From NCBI GenBank assembly GCA_003574885.1, contig PJFC01000003.1, forward strand, positions 372,001 to 436,000: 64,000 bases of DNA, written 5' to 3'. Position numbers and translations under genes: made by a program. The notes below the pieces were generated by a model. The model was not told the origin of the DNA. It did no database searches and saw only the letters and a program-made list of their open reading frames with translations. Positions 6,696 to 15,702 of this stretch are shown piece by piece; positions within the stretch are counted from its first letter, which is position 1; every line of letters starts with the position of its first letter. The stretch comes from Geobacter sp. GTDB lineage: Bacteria > Desulfobacterota > Desulfuromonadia > Geobacterales > Geobacteraceae.

Positions 6696-8750
6696 CTAGA
6701 GTCCGTATTTGTCAGTTTTTAATATTTTTTCCATGAATTTCATGTATTCGTCACTGTAAAGCAGATTCAATACCCACATATTATATATCTTGTCGTAAGG
6801 GATCCCGTTGAGTTCAGCATAAGTTGTCGGATAGACAAGGACAGGCACGTCATCCTTGTTGAACTTGAGGGTAAGGCATGACAACATGAGATTAAACATT
6901 TCCCGTGGGAAATTCTCTTCATCTACGACAAAAACTTTTATGCAATTGGTCAGATCGGAAAGGTTGAGCCCGACGTCCGATATGACGACCATGATAATCG
7001 CCTTGAGAATGCCGTCATAGGTAACGGAATACAGATGCCGTTCTCTCTTGAACCCGAGTCGACGATATTCGGTATCGAGACTGGAACTGTCCATCATGGA
7101 CGGCTCAAGGTCCAAAGCATGAAGCATGAGTCCGCCGGAACGGTGAGTGTAAAAGGCTTCCAGCTCCACAAGGTCCTCTGGACTGCTTCTATTCAATCCC
7201 CACGGACCCGAAATGTTCCATTCCATGTCGTAAGTCCGTTGGTAATGGAAGTAGGCGAATCCATCAACGGAACATTTGCGGGAATCGTTGATTGCCTCGG
7301 CACACCCCCCAAAGACCTTGCGAGGGAATTTGTTGTCGGGCCTGAAATATCCCACGATATAGTTCATGTGGGCTGAGAAAATCGTATTGGCATCGTTGAT
7401 ATATCGCGACAACTGGTTCAGAACTACCAGACCTGCTCGATGAGAACTCGATCTGGTAGCGGCATGGTGGTGACTGATCCAGGTATTTTCATAAAATCGC
7501 AGAGTAGAACAATGTCCGTAAATTTTGCCGTTTTCCTGGTAAATGAAATGCCGGGCGATATTCGGATGCTGTGTATAGAGCTTTTCGTAGGTGGCCTTCA
7601 GCTGTTCCTTGTTAGCTTCAATGTAAGCATATTTCTGGGGGTAGATGAATCCGGCTTCGAAGAAGAAGTCCCAGAGATTGTCCATATCCACAGTGTTGCA
7701 GACGTAGGATGATTTGTCCTTTGCCTGGTTAAGGAGCGCGAGCATGCGTACATGGTCGTGCATATCCATGTCGAGAATGGCGAAACCGCTTTTTACTCGG
7801 TGCTCATCCCTTTTATTGCTGTAACTGTTGCGATAGACGACTTGGGCTTTGCACGAAAAACTGAAATTGCCGGCAAAGTTGAGCGATAATTCAGGGATGA
7901 TCATCCCCGGCAACAGAACAGAATTTTCTTCGTCTTCTTCAACGGAAAAACCGGAAGTTGACAGGTCAATGGCCTTCAGATCAAACTTCTTGCCAATGAA
8001 CGGGTGCAGAAAAACAACATTGGGGGAAGGAACGAGGATTTGCCGTAAACTTCGAATCTCCTTTGGCTTGAACCTGCGGACATGTTGATGCAAAGGTTCC
8101 AGCACGTAGGTCTTTATCTGTTGATCAAGAGACTGCTTTAGCAACCGGCATTCGCCGGAATAGAGCACTTCGCCGGCAACTGAAATGACAATGTTTACCG
8201 GAGATTCCACACGGATCCATTGGAATGTCTGAGGAGGAGCAGCCGTAACTTTTATTCGTAAAGAAAAGGCATTGAAATCGACAAGGACGCCCTTGAAAAG
8301 TGCGCTGTTTTGAATAAGTTGTACGTCAACACCATCGCACTGATACCGACAGGCCCGACGAAAACTGAACTCACGACAGGTCTCGGGCAAAATGAGCCTG
8401 ATTCCCGTTTCGCTGATGGCAGCAATTTCCGCTTTTACTATATAGAATTTGCGCTCATCGGCGATAAGCAGATGTTGGAATTTATAAGCCTGTAATTGTT
8501 GGGGGGTGATTTCCGAATCGGTCAAGTTACAATCAAGAATGCTGCTGGTGCAGGGTTGGGGTTTTGCGGAGATTGATATTGTTCGGTCGTACCGTGAATG
8601 CTTATAGATTATCTGGAGGGTGCCGTCTTGAAAATTTATGAAATTGAGTTTATTTAGAAGCGACTTTTGACTGACATTCTTCCCGTCGCTCTGCTCGTTG
8701 ACTTCAGGGCTTGTACTGATCAGTCGAGGGAACTGCTGCGCAAGAGTCAT
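6696..8750 (-). CDS. PilZ-domain protein with C-terminal acyltransferase-like region
   Basis: 684 residues. A YcgR-like flavour is seen near residues 130-180 (FSFRRACRYQCDGVDV) and a PilZ core near 240-330 (KPKEIRSLRQILV, then HPFIGKKFDLKAIDLSTSGF), giving R...DxSxxG. The C-terminal 300 residues (YIEANKEQLKATYEKLYTQH, GLVVLNQLSRYIND, YRRLGFKRERHLYS) resemble N-acyltransferase (GNAT) folds, which is inference. A cyclic-dinucleotide-controlled acyltransferase or effector is a reasonable guess. ATG 8750 follows GAGGTG; a further upstream TTG has no ribosome-binding site. The HD-GYP gene follows by 30 bp, so effector and phosphodiesterase may form one module. Confidence 0.75.
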   Translation of the reverse strand: MTLAQQFPRLISTSPEVNEQSDGKNVSQKSLLNKLNFINFQDGTLQIIYKHSRYDRTISISAKPQPCTSSILDCNLTDSEITPQQLQAYKFQHLLIADERKFYIVKAEIAAISETGIRLILPETCREFSFRRACRYQCDGVDVQLIQNSALFKGVLVDFNAFSLRIKVTAAPPQTFQWIRVESPVNIVISVAGEVLYSGECRLLKQSLDQQIKTYVLEPLHQHVRRFKPKEIRSLRQILVPSPNVVFLHPFIGKKFDLKAIDLSTSGFSVEEDEENSVLLPGMIIPELSLNFAGNFSFSCKAQVVYRNSYSNKRDEHRVKSGFAILDMDMHDHVRMLALLNQAKDKSSYVCNTVDMDNLWDFFFEAGFIYPQKYAYIEANKEQLKATYEKLYTQHPNIARHFIYQENGKIYGHCSTLRFYENTWISHHHAATRSSSHRAGLVVLNQLSRYINDANTIFSAHMNYIVGYFRPDNKFPRKVFGGCAEAINDSRKCSVDGFAYFHYQRTYDMEWNISGPWGLNRSSPEDLVELEAFYTHRSGGLMLHALDLEPSMMDSSSLDTEYRRLGFKRERHLYSVTYDGILKAIIMVVISDVGLNLSDLTNCIKVFVVDEENFPREMFNLMLSCLTLKFNKDDVPVLVYPTTYAELNGIPYDKIYNMWVLNLLYSDEYMKFMEKILKTDKYGL

Positions 8751-9054
8751 GCCCACCTCACACCAACAACCATCACAAACCGCCAATGTTCAACACGGCT
8801 GAACGAGCAACAATCCGTCAAATAATCAAGCTTTACATCGTTACCCATTGAATTTTTAGCAACCTACCACATTCAAAAATGTTTTACAAGATATAACCAT
8901 GAAATAAATCACACAACAATTAATTTATTTTAATCACAGTAACATTCCCTCCTGCTTGTGACTGCAAGCTATTCGACGTAAAGAAGAGAGGGAGGGAATT
9001 AAGGGGTAGCCGGCCAGAGAGTATGGTTTTCCTGCCATGGGAGGAGAAAGAAGT

Positions 9055-10239
9055 CTATGCGGGGGGAGCTTGTCTCTTGGTGCGTTCGGCAAGACGCCGG
9101 AAATACTCATTGCGGCACCAGTTTTCCACTTCGACCATTGCCCGGAAGGCTTCGGCAAAATCCCGGCGACCGGTGGTGAAAACCCCATGACCGTACACGA
9201 GAGCCCGGCCGGACTCGCCAATAACCGGCGGCACCCGCTTTGCCAGTCCCCCCGCGCCGATCTCGCCCGCTACCACCGGCGTGCCTCCGAGATAGCGTAC
9301 GTACGGACAGTCACGCCAGCAGTCCGTGATCCCGCACTCTTCCCGATCGCACTGCATGCTCATCACCACGGAAAATTTCGGATGGCCATGGAGAATAACC
9401 CGGGCATCGCCGGTCTCGTAAATACGGCGGTGGGCCGCCAGTTCGCTGGAAGCGGTAATGCCGGTGGTTGAGGTGGGTGCGAAGGGAACCGGGTCGATAC
9501 AGCCGTCAAGTTCGTCGAGACTGGCCGCCGTCTGGGAAATGTAGATCGTGTCGTCGCTGCGGCAGGAGATGTTGCCGAAAAAGGAGTCCACCAGTCCCCG
9601 CTCCACGGTGTAGCGTCCCACCGTTGCCACCTCGGAAAGGATGGCGGCGGGTTCGACCAACGGCCCGGTGCGGAAAACCAGTCCATCGGCGGTAAGCGGC
9701 CTGAGCCAGCCATTCCGGAAGTCATCAAAGGCCGCGGGCTCGCCGGGGATCAGAAAACCGTCGGCGAGCAGGTCCTGCAGATATTTGACGAATGCAGCAT
9801 GAAAGACGGAAGAATAGTTGATATAGGCCTGCTCCACCGTAACCGCCCCGACGGCGACGATCCCCACCCCTTCCACGATAACCCCTTTGCGGTTTCCCAG
9901 CAGGCGGGCAAGGAGTTCCGGACCGCCGGCCTCATAATCGCTTCGGCGGAGAAAGGGAATGTCGTGGAGAAAGGTGCGGGTTTCGGTGTCACGGGGAATG
10001 ATGCATGATTCCCCGGAAGAGATACGTCGCACGAGGAATTCGGCAAAGGGGAGAGCTGGACGGGCAGCCACCAGGGCGAGTGCGTCGAGACGGCCGAGCA
10101 CGTCACCCGCCAGCCGTGCACGTTCAGGCTCGCCGGTGGTCAACAGCGTATCGTCCTGGGCGGCAAAGGCTATCCGGTCACGCAAAGCCGAATGGTCGGC
10201 GACGAGCTTGTTCGTGTATTTGGAAATCTGATCCATCAT
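9055..10239 (-). CDS. Class II aldolase/adducin-family protein with extra N-terminal domain
   Basis: 394 residues, about twice the usual 200-230 of class II aldolases. The C-terminal half (from about residue 195) is the zinc aldolase domain: VGRYTVERGLVDSFFGNISC, STTGITASSELAAHRRIY, HGHPKF (zinc His pair) and YGHGVFTTGRRDFAEAF (third His). The N-terminal half (ALPFAEFLVRRISSGESCII; FLHDIPFLRRSDYEAGG; GVGIVAVGAVTVEQAY) looks like a degenerate relative of the same fold. Function is probably cleavage of a sugar phosphate or hydroxy-acid, substrate unknown. The start overlaps the AOR stop (ATGA), implying translational coupling, so the aldehyde product may be passed to AOR. Confidence 0.78.
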   Translation of the reverse strand: MMDQISKYTNKLVADHSALRDRIAFAAQDDTLLTTGEPERARLAGDVLGRLDALALVAARPALPFAEFLVRRISSGESCIIPRDTETRTFLHDIPFLRRSDYEAGGPELLARLLGNRKGVIVEGVGIVAVGAVTVEQAYINYSSVFHAAFVKYLQDLLADGFLIPGEPAAFDDFRNGWLRPLTADGLVFRTGPLVEPAAILSEVATVGRYTVERGLVDSFFGNISCRSDDTIYISQTAASLDELDGCIDPVPFAPTSTTGITASSELAAHRRIYETGDARVILHGHPKFSVVMSMQCDREECGITDCWRDCPYVRYLGGTPVVAGEIGAGGLAKRVPPVIGESGRALVYGHGVFTTGRRDFAEAFRAMVEVENWCRNEYFRRLAERTKRQAPPA

Positions 10240-11975
10240 GGCTGGCGCCCCAGAAAGCCGGGATATGGGAACGTCCCCTCCGACGTCAGCCCCCTGATCC
10301 GGTAGTACTTCTGCAGCTCTTCATCAAAGCGGGCACGGTCAATGGCCGGAACCTCTATGCCGTCACCGCTGGATCCAGGCTCAGAGTAGAACCGTTCGGG
10401 AAGATGGTCATCGGCCACGGTAAAACCGTTGTCGCAATTGTAGAAACGTTCCGTGAGATAGATCCGTTCGCCGGTCTCCCTGAGTGTCTGGGGGGAGTAC
10501 TCCATGCCGGTGACGGCAGAGAGGATCTCGGCATACTCCTCCAGCGTCGCCCCCAGGAAGGCGAAGGTGCATGCCATGAGCGAATCCACAGCGGCGTTGC
10601 TATCCTCGGCAATCTTTATGATGCGGGCCTTGCCGGAGAAGGAAAAACGGTCGGTCGCCACCGGCTTGCGGAGAATCTCGTGGGAAAGGGGATAGGCCCG
10701 CAGATGGCAACCTCCCCGGTTGCTGGTACAGTATGCCAGTGCCATGCCATAAGCACCGCGTGGATCGTAGGCAGGGAGTTCCAGAGATTTGACGCTCATG
10801 GAAAGCCCCGGGGTCCCCAACTGTTCGGCAACCCGGCGCGAGCCAAGGGACAGGAGCTCTCCATCCCCCCGCCGGTAGCCGATATCGGCCAGGAGGCCGG
10901 GGAGCTCATCCGCCGTCAGGAAGCGCCCCCTCCCCTCTCCCCAGGCGGAGAGGGTCGCGCCAGCGGAGATGGCATCGAGGCCAAGTTCATTGCAGATGGT
11001 AGTGGCGCGAACAATGGAGGAAAGGTCCGAAATGGCGTTGAGTGCACCGAAATGGGAAATGGCGTCATATTCCGGTAACTGCTCTCCCAAGGGCGTTCTT
11101 TTAAGGCACTGGATAGGGCAACCGTAGCAGCCATCCCTTTGCGGCTGGTACTCGCGGCGGATCGCCGGCCCCGAATAGTTGCAGGATCCGGCAAAATACG
11201 TCCGCCGGAAGTTCTCCGTGGGAACCATGCGGCGCTGGCGTATCAGGTCAACCAGGGCGGGCGTCCCGTACTCGGCAATTCCCAGTTCACCAAAGATGAC
11301 CGGCGATGCCCGGAACAGGCGCATCACGTCCTGGCAGGCGTTCTCAAGCCGCTCATGGTCGGCAATGGGGACGGTTCGGGCGCCGTTTACCACCACAGCC
11401 TTGAGGCGTTTGTACCCCATGACCGCGCCGAGCCCGCCCCTCCCCCCACCATCCCCCCCATCCATCATGATGCTGGCAAAGAGGACGCCGTTCTCACCCG
11501 CAGGACCGATAGCGGCAACGCTGCCAGCGTCAGCCAGTGAGTCAAAGGTTTCTGGAATCGTTTTGCCCCACAGGGTGTCTGCCGGCACCAGTTCCGCACT
11601 GTCACCTGCGACGCGGAGTACCACCGGCCGGGAACTGGCACCGATTATGAACAGGGCATCCACCCCCGCGCTCTTCATGCTCCAGGCGAAGCGGCCACCG
11701 ACCGGACAGTCACAGATTGTCCCCGTAAGGGGTGAGCGGGAAACCACCGCCAGGCGGGCGGATGTAGGAGCGGAGGTACCGCAGAGAGGGCCGGCAGCGA
11801 AGATAAGCGGTATCTCCGGCGCAAAAGGGTCGAGGGAGTGAAAACCGCGCATGAGCCGCACCCCCAGGCCGCGTCCCCCCAGGTAGGCATGGAGGATCTC
11901 TGCGGGAAGAGTTTCACGCCAGATACGACCGCTCGTCAGATCGACCTTCAGAATTGTGCCAGCCCAGCCGTTCAT
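10236..11975 (-). CDS. Aldehyde ferredoxin oxidoreductase (tungsten enzyme)
   Basis: 579 residues, the AOR family length. It oxidises aldehydes to carboxylates with ferredoxin using a tungstopterin and a 4Fe-4S cluster. Visible features: N-terminal MNGWAGTILKVDLTSGRI and AYLGGRGLGVRL; pterin-binding FAAGPLCGTSAPTSARLAVV and GRGGLGAVMGYKRLKAV; cluster cysteines CYGCPIQC (about 290) and a fourth in DSLMACTF; and EYDAISHFGALNAISDL. Several AOR paralogues are typical of Geobacter. It is cotranscribed with the class II aldolase downstream. GAGG lies 10 bp before the ATG. Confidence 0.92.
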   Translation of the reverse strand: MNGWAGTILKVDLTSGRIWRETLPAEILHAYLGGRGLGVRLMRGFHSLDPFAPEIPLIFAAGPLCGTSAPTSARLAVVSRSPLTGTICDCPVGGRFAWSMKSAGVDALFIIGASSRPVVLRVAGDSAELVPADTLWGKTIPETFDSLADAGSVAAIGPAGENGVLFASIMMDGGDGGGRGGLGAVMGYKRLKAVVVNGARTVPIADHERLENACQDVMRLFRASPVIFGELGIAEYGTPALVDLIRQRRMVPTENFRRTYFAGSCNYSGPAIRREYQPQRDGCYGCPIQCLKRTPLGEQLPEYDAISHFGALNAISDLSSIVRATTICNELGLDAISAGATLSAWGEGRGRFLTADELPGLLADIGYRRGDGELLSLGSRRVAEQLGTPGLSMSVKSLELPAYDPRGAYGMALAYCTSNRGGCHLRAYPLSHEILRKPVATDRFSFSGKARIIKIAEDSNAAVDSLMACTFAFLGATLEEYAEILSAVTGMEYSPQTLRETGERIYLTERFYNCDNGFTVADDHLPERFYSEPGSSGDGIEVPAIDRARFDEELQKYYRIRGLTSEGTFPYPGFLGRQP

Positions 11976-12039
11976 TGCCGATCAACCTCGAAGGGCCACC
12001 GTAAGGCAGCCCCGAGTAGAAAGCCTGTGTTCATTGTGA

Positions 12040-13119
12040 CTAGAGGCACTCTTTCCGTCCCTGCCGCTCCAGTTCCTCGACAATCTTCTTCACATCCTGC
12101 GCCCTTTCCTTGGGGCAGACCAGCAACGCATCGGGACAGTCGACCACCACCAGGTCGTGCACGCCGATCAGGGCGGCCACCTTGTCATTGCCGTACACCA
12201 GGCAGCCGGTGGCATCGATGGTCACCAGGTGCCGGGTGTTGATGGCCAGATTACCGTTACCGTCCAGAGGCATCACCTCCGGCAGAGCGTTCCAGCTCCC
12301 CACATCGCTCCAACCGAAATTGGTCGGAATGACCATCACATTTTCCGCCTTTTCCATCACGCCGAAATCGATGGACTCAGAGGCAACGTCCTGGTAAAGC
12401 CTTGCGATCTGGGGCTTGAGATCTTCCGGAGCCCAGACGTCAGCAGTGAAGGTAAGGTCGGCCAGGCGAGCGGCTAGCGACGGCATGTGAGCCAGTATCT
12501 GATCGAGGATGACATCGGCCCGCCAGACGAACATGCCACTGTTCCAGTAGAAATTCCCCGCAGCAAGAAATTCCAGAGCCTTGTCCAAGGGAGGTTTTTC
12601 AACGAAACGGCGCACCGGATAGGGACCGCTCCCCCGCATCTCCTCCTCCGCCTCGATGTAGCCGTAGCCGGTCTCCGGGCGGGTGGGGACGATGCCCAGA
12701 GTGACAAGATACCCGTTCAGGGCAGCTTCCCGCGCCGCGCCCAGCGCATCGCGGAATCCCTCTTCGTCGGCGATGTAGTGGTCGGCAGGCAGCACCACCA
12801 TAAGCCCGGACGGATCGTGAGCGGCTATGATGGTCGCCGCCAGGCCTATGGCCGGCGCAGTGTTACGCCCTACCGGTTCCGCCACGATGTCGATGCGGAC
12901 AGCCTGCTGGTATTCTTCGAGCTGCCGAGCGGTCTCCTGAGACTGCAGGGCATTGGTAACAACCAGGAGCCGCTTCGGCTTCAGTGGCAGAACCCGCTCG
13001 ACGGTTCGTTGCAGCATGGATTTTCCCCCGAGCACGGACATGAGCTGCTTGGGGGAATGCTGCCGCGACAGAGGCCAGAACCGGGTGCCGGACCCGCCGG
13101 CAAGGATGACGACATACAT
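12040..13119 (-). CDS. manC: Mannose-1-phosphate guanylyltransferase (single-domain)
   Basis: 359 residues. It makes GDP-mannose from mannose-1-phosphate and GTP for polysaccharide synthesis. The nucleotidyltransferase signature LAGGSGTRFWPLSRQHSPKQ is at the N-terminus. Conserved VVLPADHYI, GIVPTRPETGYGYIE, FVEKPPLDKA, NSGMFVWRAD and SIDFGVMEKA follow. The C-terminal cupin (isomerase-like) domain of bifunctional ManC/AlgA enzymes is absent, but a separate cupin gene lies immediately upstream. Ribosome-binding site TAGGAGG is 8 bp from the ATG. Confidence 0.93.
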   Translation of the reverse strand: MYVVILAGGSGTRFWPLSRQHSPKQLMSVLGGKSMLQRTVERVLPLKPKRLLVVTNALQSQETARQLEEYQQAVRIDIVAEPVGRNTAPAIGLAATIIAAHDPSGLMVVLPADHYIADEEGFRDALGAAREAALNGYLVTLGIVPTRPETGYGYIEAEEEMRGSGPYPVRRFVEKPPLDKALEFLAAGNFYWNSGMFVWRADVILDQILAHMPSLAARLADLTFTADVWAPEDLKPQIARLYQDVASESIDFGVMEKAENVMVIPTNFGWSDVGSWNALPEVMPLDGNGNLAINTRHLVTIDATGCLVYGNDKVAALIGVHDLVVVDCPDALLVCPKERAQDVKKIVEELERQGRKECL

Positions 13120-13235
13120 GGGAAGAACCTCCTATCGCTGCTCGTGGCGGGTATGTGACGGCTGCATGAAGAGACCTGACGGGATAGGGAAAGGAAAAGG
13201 GGCCATGGTTGCACGGGAGCATCGCATGACAGACG

Positions 13236-13601
13236 TCACGGCTCCGGCTCGGCCGGTACCCGCTGGTAATCATCCTGGTAGCGGACGATATCGTCTTCGC
13301 CCAGGTACTCGCCACTCTGCACCTCGATAATGATGAGGGGGATGAGCCCCGGGTTTTCCAGCCGGTGGGATTTCCCCATGGGGATGAAGGTCGATTCGTT
13401 GACGTTGACCATGAACTCCCGGTCATCGCAGGTTACCCTGGCAGTACCGGAAACGACTATCCAGTGCTCGCTGCGGTGGTGGTGCATCTGCAGCGACAGC
13501 CGCTGGCCGGCAAGCACCTCGATCCGCTTGATCTTGTAGCTCTTGTTTTCCTCGAGGACTGTATAAGTCCCCCAGGGGCGTTCGCCACGCTCCAACTCCA
13601 T
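13236..13601 (-). CDS. Mannose-6-phosphate isomerase-like cupin (type II PMI domain)
   Basis: 121 residues. This is the stand-alone cupin equivalent to the C-terminal half of bifunctional PMI-GMP proteins: ERGERPWGTYTVLEENKSYK, then IEVLAGQRLSLQMHHHRSEH, WIVVSGTARVT, FIPMGKSHRLENP and IEVQSGEYLGEDDIVRY. The metal ligands HHHxxEH are present. ATG 13601 follows AAAGGAG by 7 bp; a longer reading would add 21 residues without a ribosome-binding site. Its place just before manC supports a split PMI-GMP pair. Confidence 0.88.
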   Translation of the reverse strand: MELERGERPWGTYTVLEENKSYKIKRIEVLAGQRLSLQMHHHRSEHWIVVSGTARVTCDDREFMVNVNESTFIPMGKSHRLENPGLIPLIIIEVQSGEYLGEDDIVRYQDDYQRVPAEPEP

Positions 13602-13681
13602 TATCTGGCTCCTTTGCAGAGAGATCCGTCCAGGCTGTAACTCAATTGATACGTGCGATCTCACACCCTTCCATCATGGGG

Positions 13682-14515
13682 CTACTGCCTGTCCCGCAGT
13701 TCCAGGTACTGCCGGAGCGCCCCCCGCCACTGCTGCGGCTGGAAGCCGGTGTCCCTGGTCAGCTTGCCGCAGTCGAGAACGGAATAGAGAGGCCGGGGAG
13801 CCGGTCGGTCGAGCTCCGCCGTGGTCATGGGCTTCACCGTAATGGACAGGCCGGCATCAGCAAAGATGGCGCGGGCAAAGTCGTTCCAGGAACAGGCATC
13901 GGCGTTGGCCGCATGGTATGTTCCCCGGCACCCCTTCTCCAGCAAGGCACGGATGGCCAGACTGAGGTCCATGGTCCAGGTGGGGGAGCCGATCTGATCG
14001 TCCACCACCGCCAGTTCATCCTTCTCCCCCGCCAGGCGCAGCATGGTCTCAACAAAGTTCTTGCCATGCAGTCCATAGAGCCACTGGGTACGGACCACCA
14101 GGTGATCAGGGTTCACGCGGGCGTTCTCTTCGCCGGCCAGCTTGGAAATGCCATACATACTGAGAGGCCCGGTCGGGTCGTCCTCGACCCAGGGAGAGTT
14201 TTTGCTGCCGTCGAATACGTAGTCCGTGCTCACCTGCACCAGGCAGGCCCCGATCTGGCTGCTCACTTCGGCAAGGTGTCGCACCCCCGTGCCATTGACC
14301 GCCATGGCACGATCCCGGTTCATTTCGCAGCCATCCACATCCGTGTAGGCGGCGGCATTCACCACCACCCGCGGTTTGAGGGTCAGGAGGACCTTGCGCA
14401 CCGATTCGCGGGAGGTGATGTCGATCTCCTCAATGTCCACTTCCCGAACGTCCCCCGGCAACACCCGCAGGAGGTCCTGCCCCAGCATCCCCTTCGCCCC
14501 GACAACCAGAATCAT
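13682..14515 (-). CDS. rfbD: dTDP-4-dehydrorhamnose reductase
   Basis: 277 residues, short-chain dehydrogenase type. It reduces dTDP-4-dehydro-L-rhamnose to dTDP-L-rhamnose. MILVVGAKGMLGQDLLRVL carries the NAD(P) glycine motif. VVNAAAYTDVDGCE, LVQVSTDYVFDGSKNSPW, MYGISKLAGEENAR (YxxxK) and RTQWLYG are RfbD signatures. ATG 14515 follows GGGGGAAATGAAGGG. It lies between rfbB and the cupin gene; rfbA and rfbC are not in the window. Confidence 0.93.
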   Translation of the reverse strand: MILVVGAKGMLGQDLLRVLPGDVREVDIEEIDITSRESVRKVLLTLKPRVVVNAAAYTDVDGCEMNRDRAMAVNGTGVRHLAEVSSQIGACLVQVSTDYVFDGSKNSPWVEDDPTGPLSMYGISKLAGEENARVNPDHLVVRTQWLYGLHGKNFVETMLRLAGEKDELAVVDDQIGSPTWTMDLSLAIRALLEKGCRGTYHAANADACSWNDFARAIFADAGLSITVKPMTTAELDRPAPRPLYSVLDCGKLTRDTGFQPQQWRGALRQYLELRDRQ

Positions 14516-14577
14516 CCCTTCATTTCCCCCATGCAAGGCTCGTATCAAACGAGACCTTGAGCAGTTATCAATCCGTT

Positions 14578-15651
14578 TTATCTGTTCCCGTACTGGTTAT
14601 CATAGTAATCACGGTAGGCACCCGACGTCACTTCCTCAACCCATTTCTGGTTGGCAAGGTACCAGTCAATGGTTTCGGCAATTCCGAGCTCGAACGTGTA
14701 GGAAGGAGCCCAGCCGAGTTCCCGCTTGATTTTCGAGGCGTCGATTGCATAGCGCCGGTCGTGCCCCGGGCGGTCCTTGACAAAGGTTATCAGACGGCGA
14801 TTTTCACCGGGCGAGCGTCCGAGTCGTTGGTCCAGAAGGTCACAGACGAGGTTGACGATGTCGATGTTCTTCCACTCGTTGTTCCCCCCTATGTTGTACA
14901 CGCCACCCAGCTGCCCCTTCTTGAGCACCGTTTCGATGGCCACAGAATGGTCCCTGACGTGAAGCCAGTCACGCACGTTGAGACCGTCGCCGTAAACCGG
15001 CAAGGGCTTTCTGGCGATGATGTTATGAATCATGAGGGGGATCAGCTTCTCAGGAAAATGGTAGGGACCGTAATTATTGGAACAGCGGGTATTGAGGGTC
15101 GGAAACCCGTAGGTCTCATGGTAGGAACGGACGAGCAGGTCCGCCCCCGCCTTGCTAGCCGAATAGGGAGAATTGGCAGCGAGTGGCGTCTCCTCAGTGA
15201 AGTATCCCGTCGAGCCGAGACTCCCGTACACCTCGTCGGTGGAAACCTGGAGAAAGCGGAACAGGGGGGCAGCACCGGACTCCCAGTGCTTGCGGCTCTC
15301 CTCCAGGAGCACCTGGGTGCCGAGGACGTTGGTCCGGACGAAGACCTCCGGTCCCGAGATGGAGCGATCCACGTGGGATTCGGCTGCGAAATGAATGACA
15401 GCCTCGATCTTCTCGTCGGCCAGGATTTGCGCAACCAGCCGTGCATCGCAGATATCACCCTTTACAAAATGGTAGCGTGGGTCATTTTCCACGCCGGTCA
15501 GGTTCTCCAGGTTTCCGGCATAGGTGAGGAGGTCCAGGTTGATCACCCGGCAACCGGGGTTTGCCGGGAGAAAATTATTTATGAAGTTCGAGCCGATGAA
15601 ACCGGCGCCACCGGTCACCAGAATGGTAGAGGGGTTGAAACTTTCCGTCAT
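14578..15651 (-). CDS. rfbB: dTDP-glucose 4,6-dehydratase
   Basis: 357 residues. It converts dTDP-glucose to dTDP-4-dehydro-6-deoxyglucose. The NAD motif is ILVTGGAGFIGSNFINNFL. HFAAESHVDRSI, FLQVSTDEVYGSLG, PYSASKAGADLLVRSYHETY (YxxxK), NNYGPYHFPEKLIPL and VYGDGLNVRDWLHVRDH are diagnostic. ATG 15651 is preferred: ATGAGGAG precedes it by 6 bp, whereas a GTG seven codons upstream lacks a site. It lies 51 bp after lptD and 62 bp before rfbD. Confidence 0.95.
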   Translation of the reverse strand: MTESFNPSTILVTGGAGFIGSNFINNFLPANPGCRVINLDLLTYAGNLENLTGVENDPRYHFVKGDICDARLVAQILADEKIEAVIHFAAESHVDRSISGPEVFVRTNVLGTQVLLEESRKHWESGAAPLFRFLQVSTDEVYGSLGSTGYFTEETPLAANSPYSASKAGADLLVRSYHETYGFPTLNTRCSNNYGPYHFPEKLIPLMIHNIIARKPLPVYGDGLNVRDWLHVRDHSVAIETVLKKGQLGGVYNIGGNNEWKNIDIVNLVCDLLDQRLGRSPGENRRLITFVKDRPGHDRRYAIDASKIKRELGWAPSYTFELGIAETIDWYLANQKWVEEVTSGAYRDYYDNQYGNR

Positions 15652-15702
15652 ATGTCGCTCCTCATCCTCCACGGGGAGGCATGCAGTAATATTTACGCTG
15701 GT

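Noticed and set aside
8787-9054. Terminator after the PilZ operon start region (ATTCCCTCC...GGAGGGAAT)
   Set aside because: The arms are about 40 bases apart without a T-run, too weak to call.
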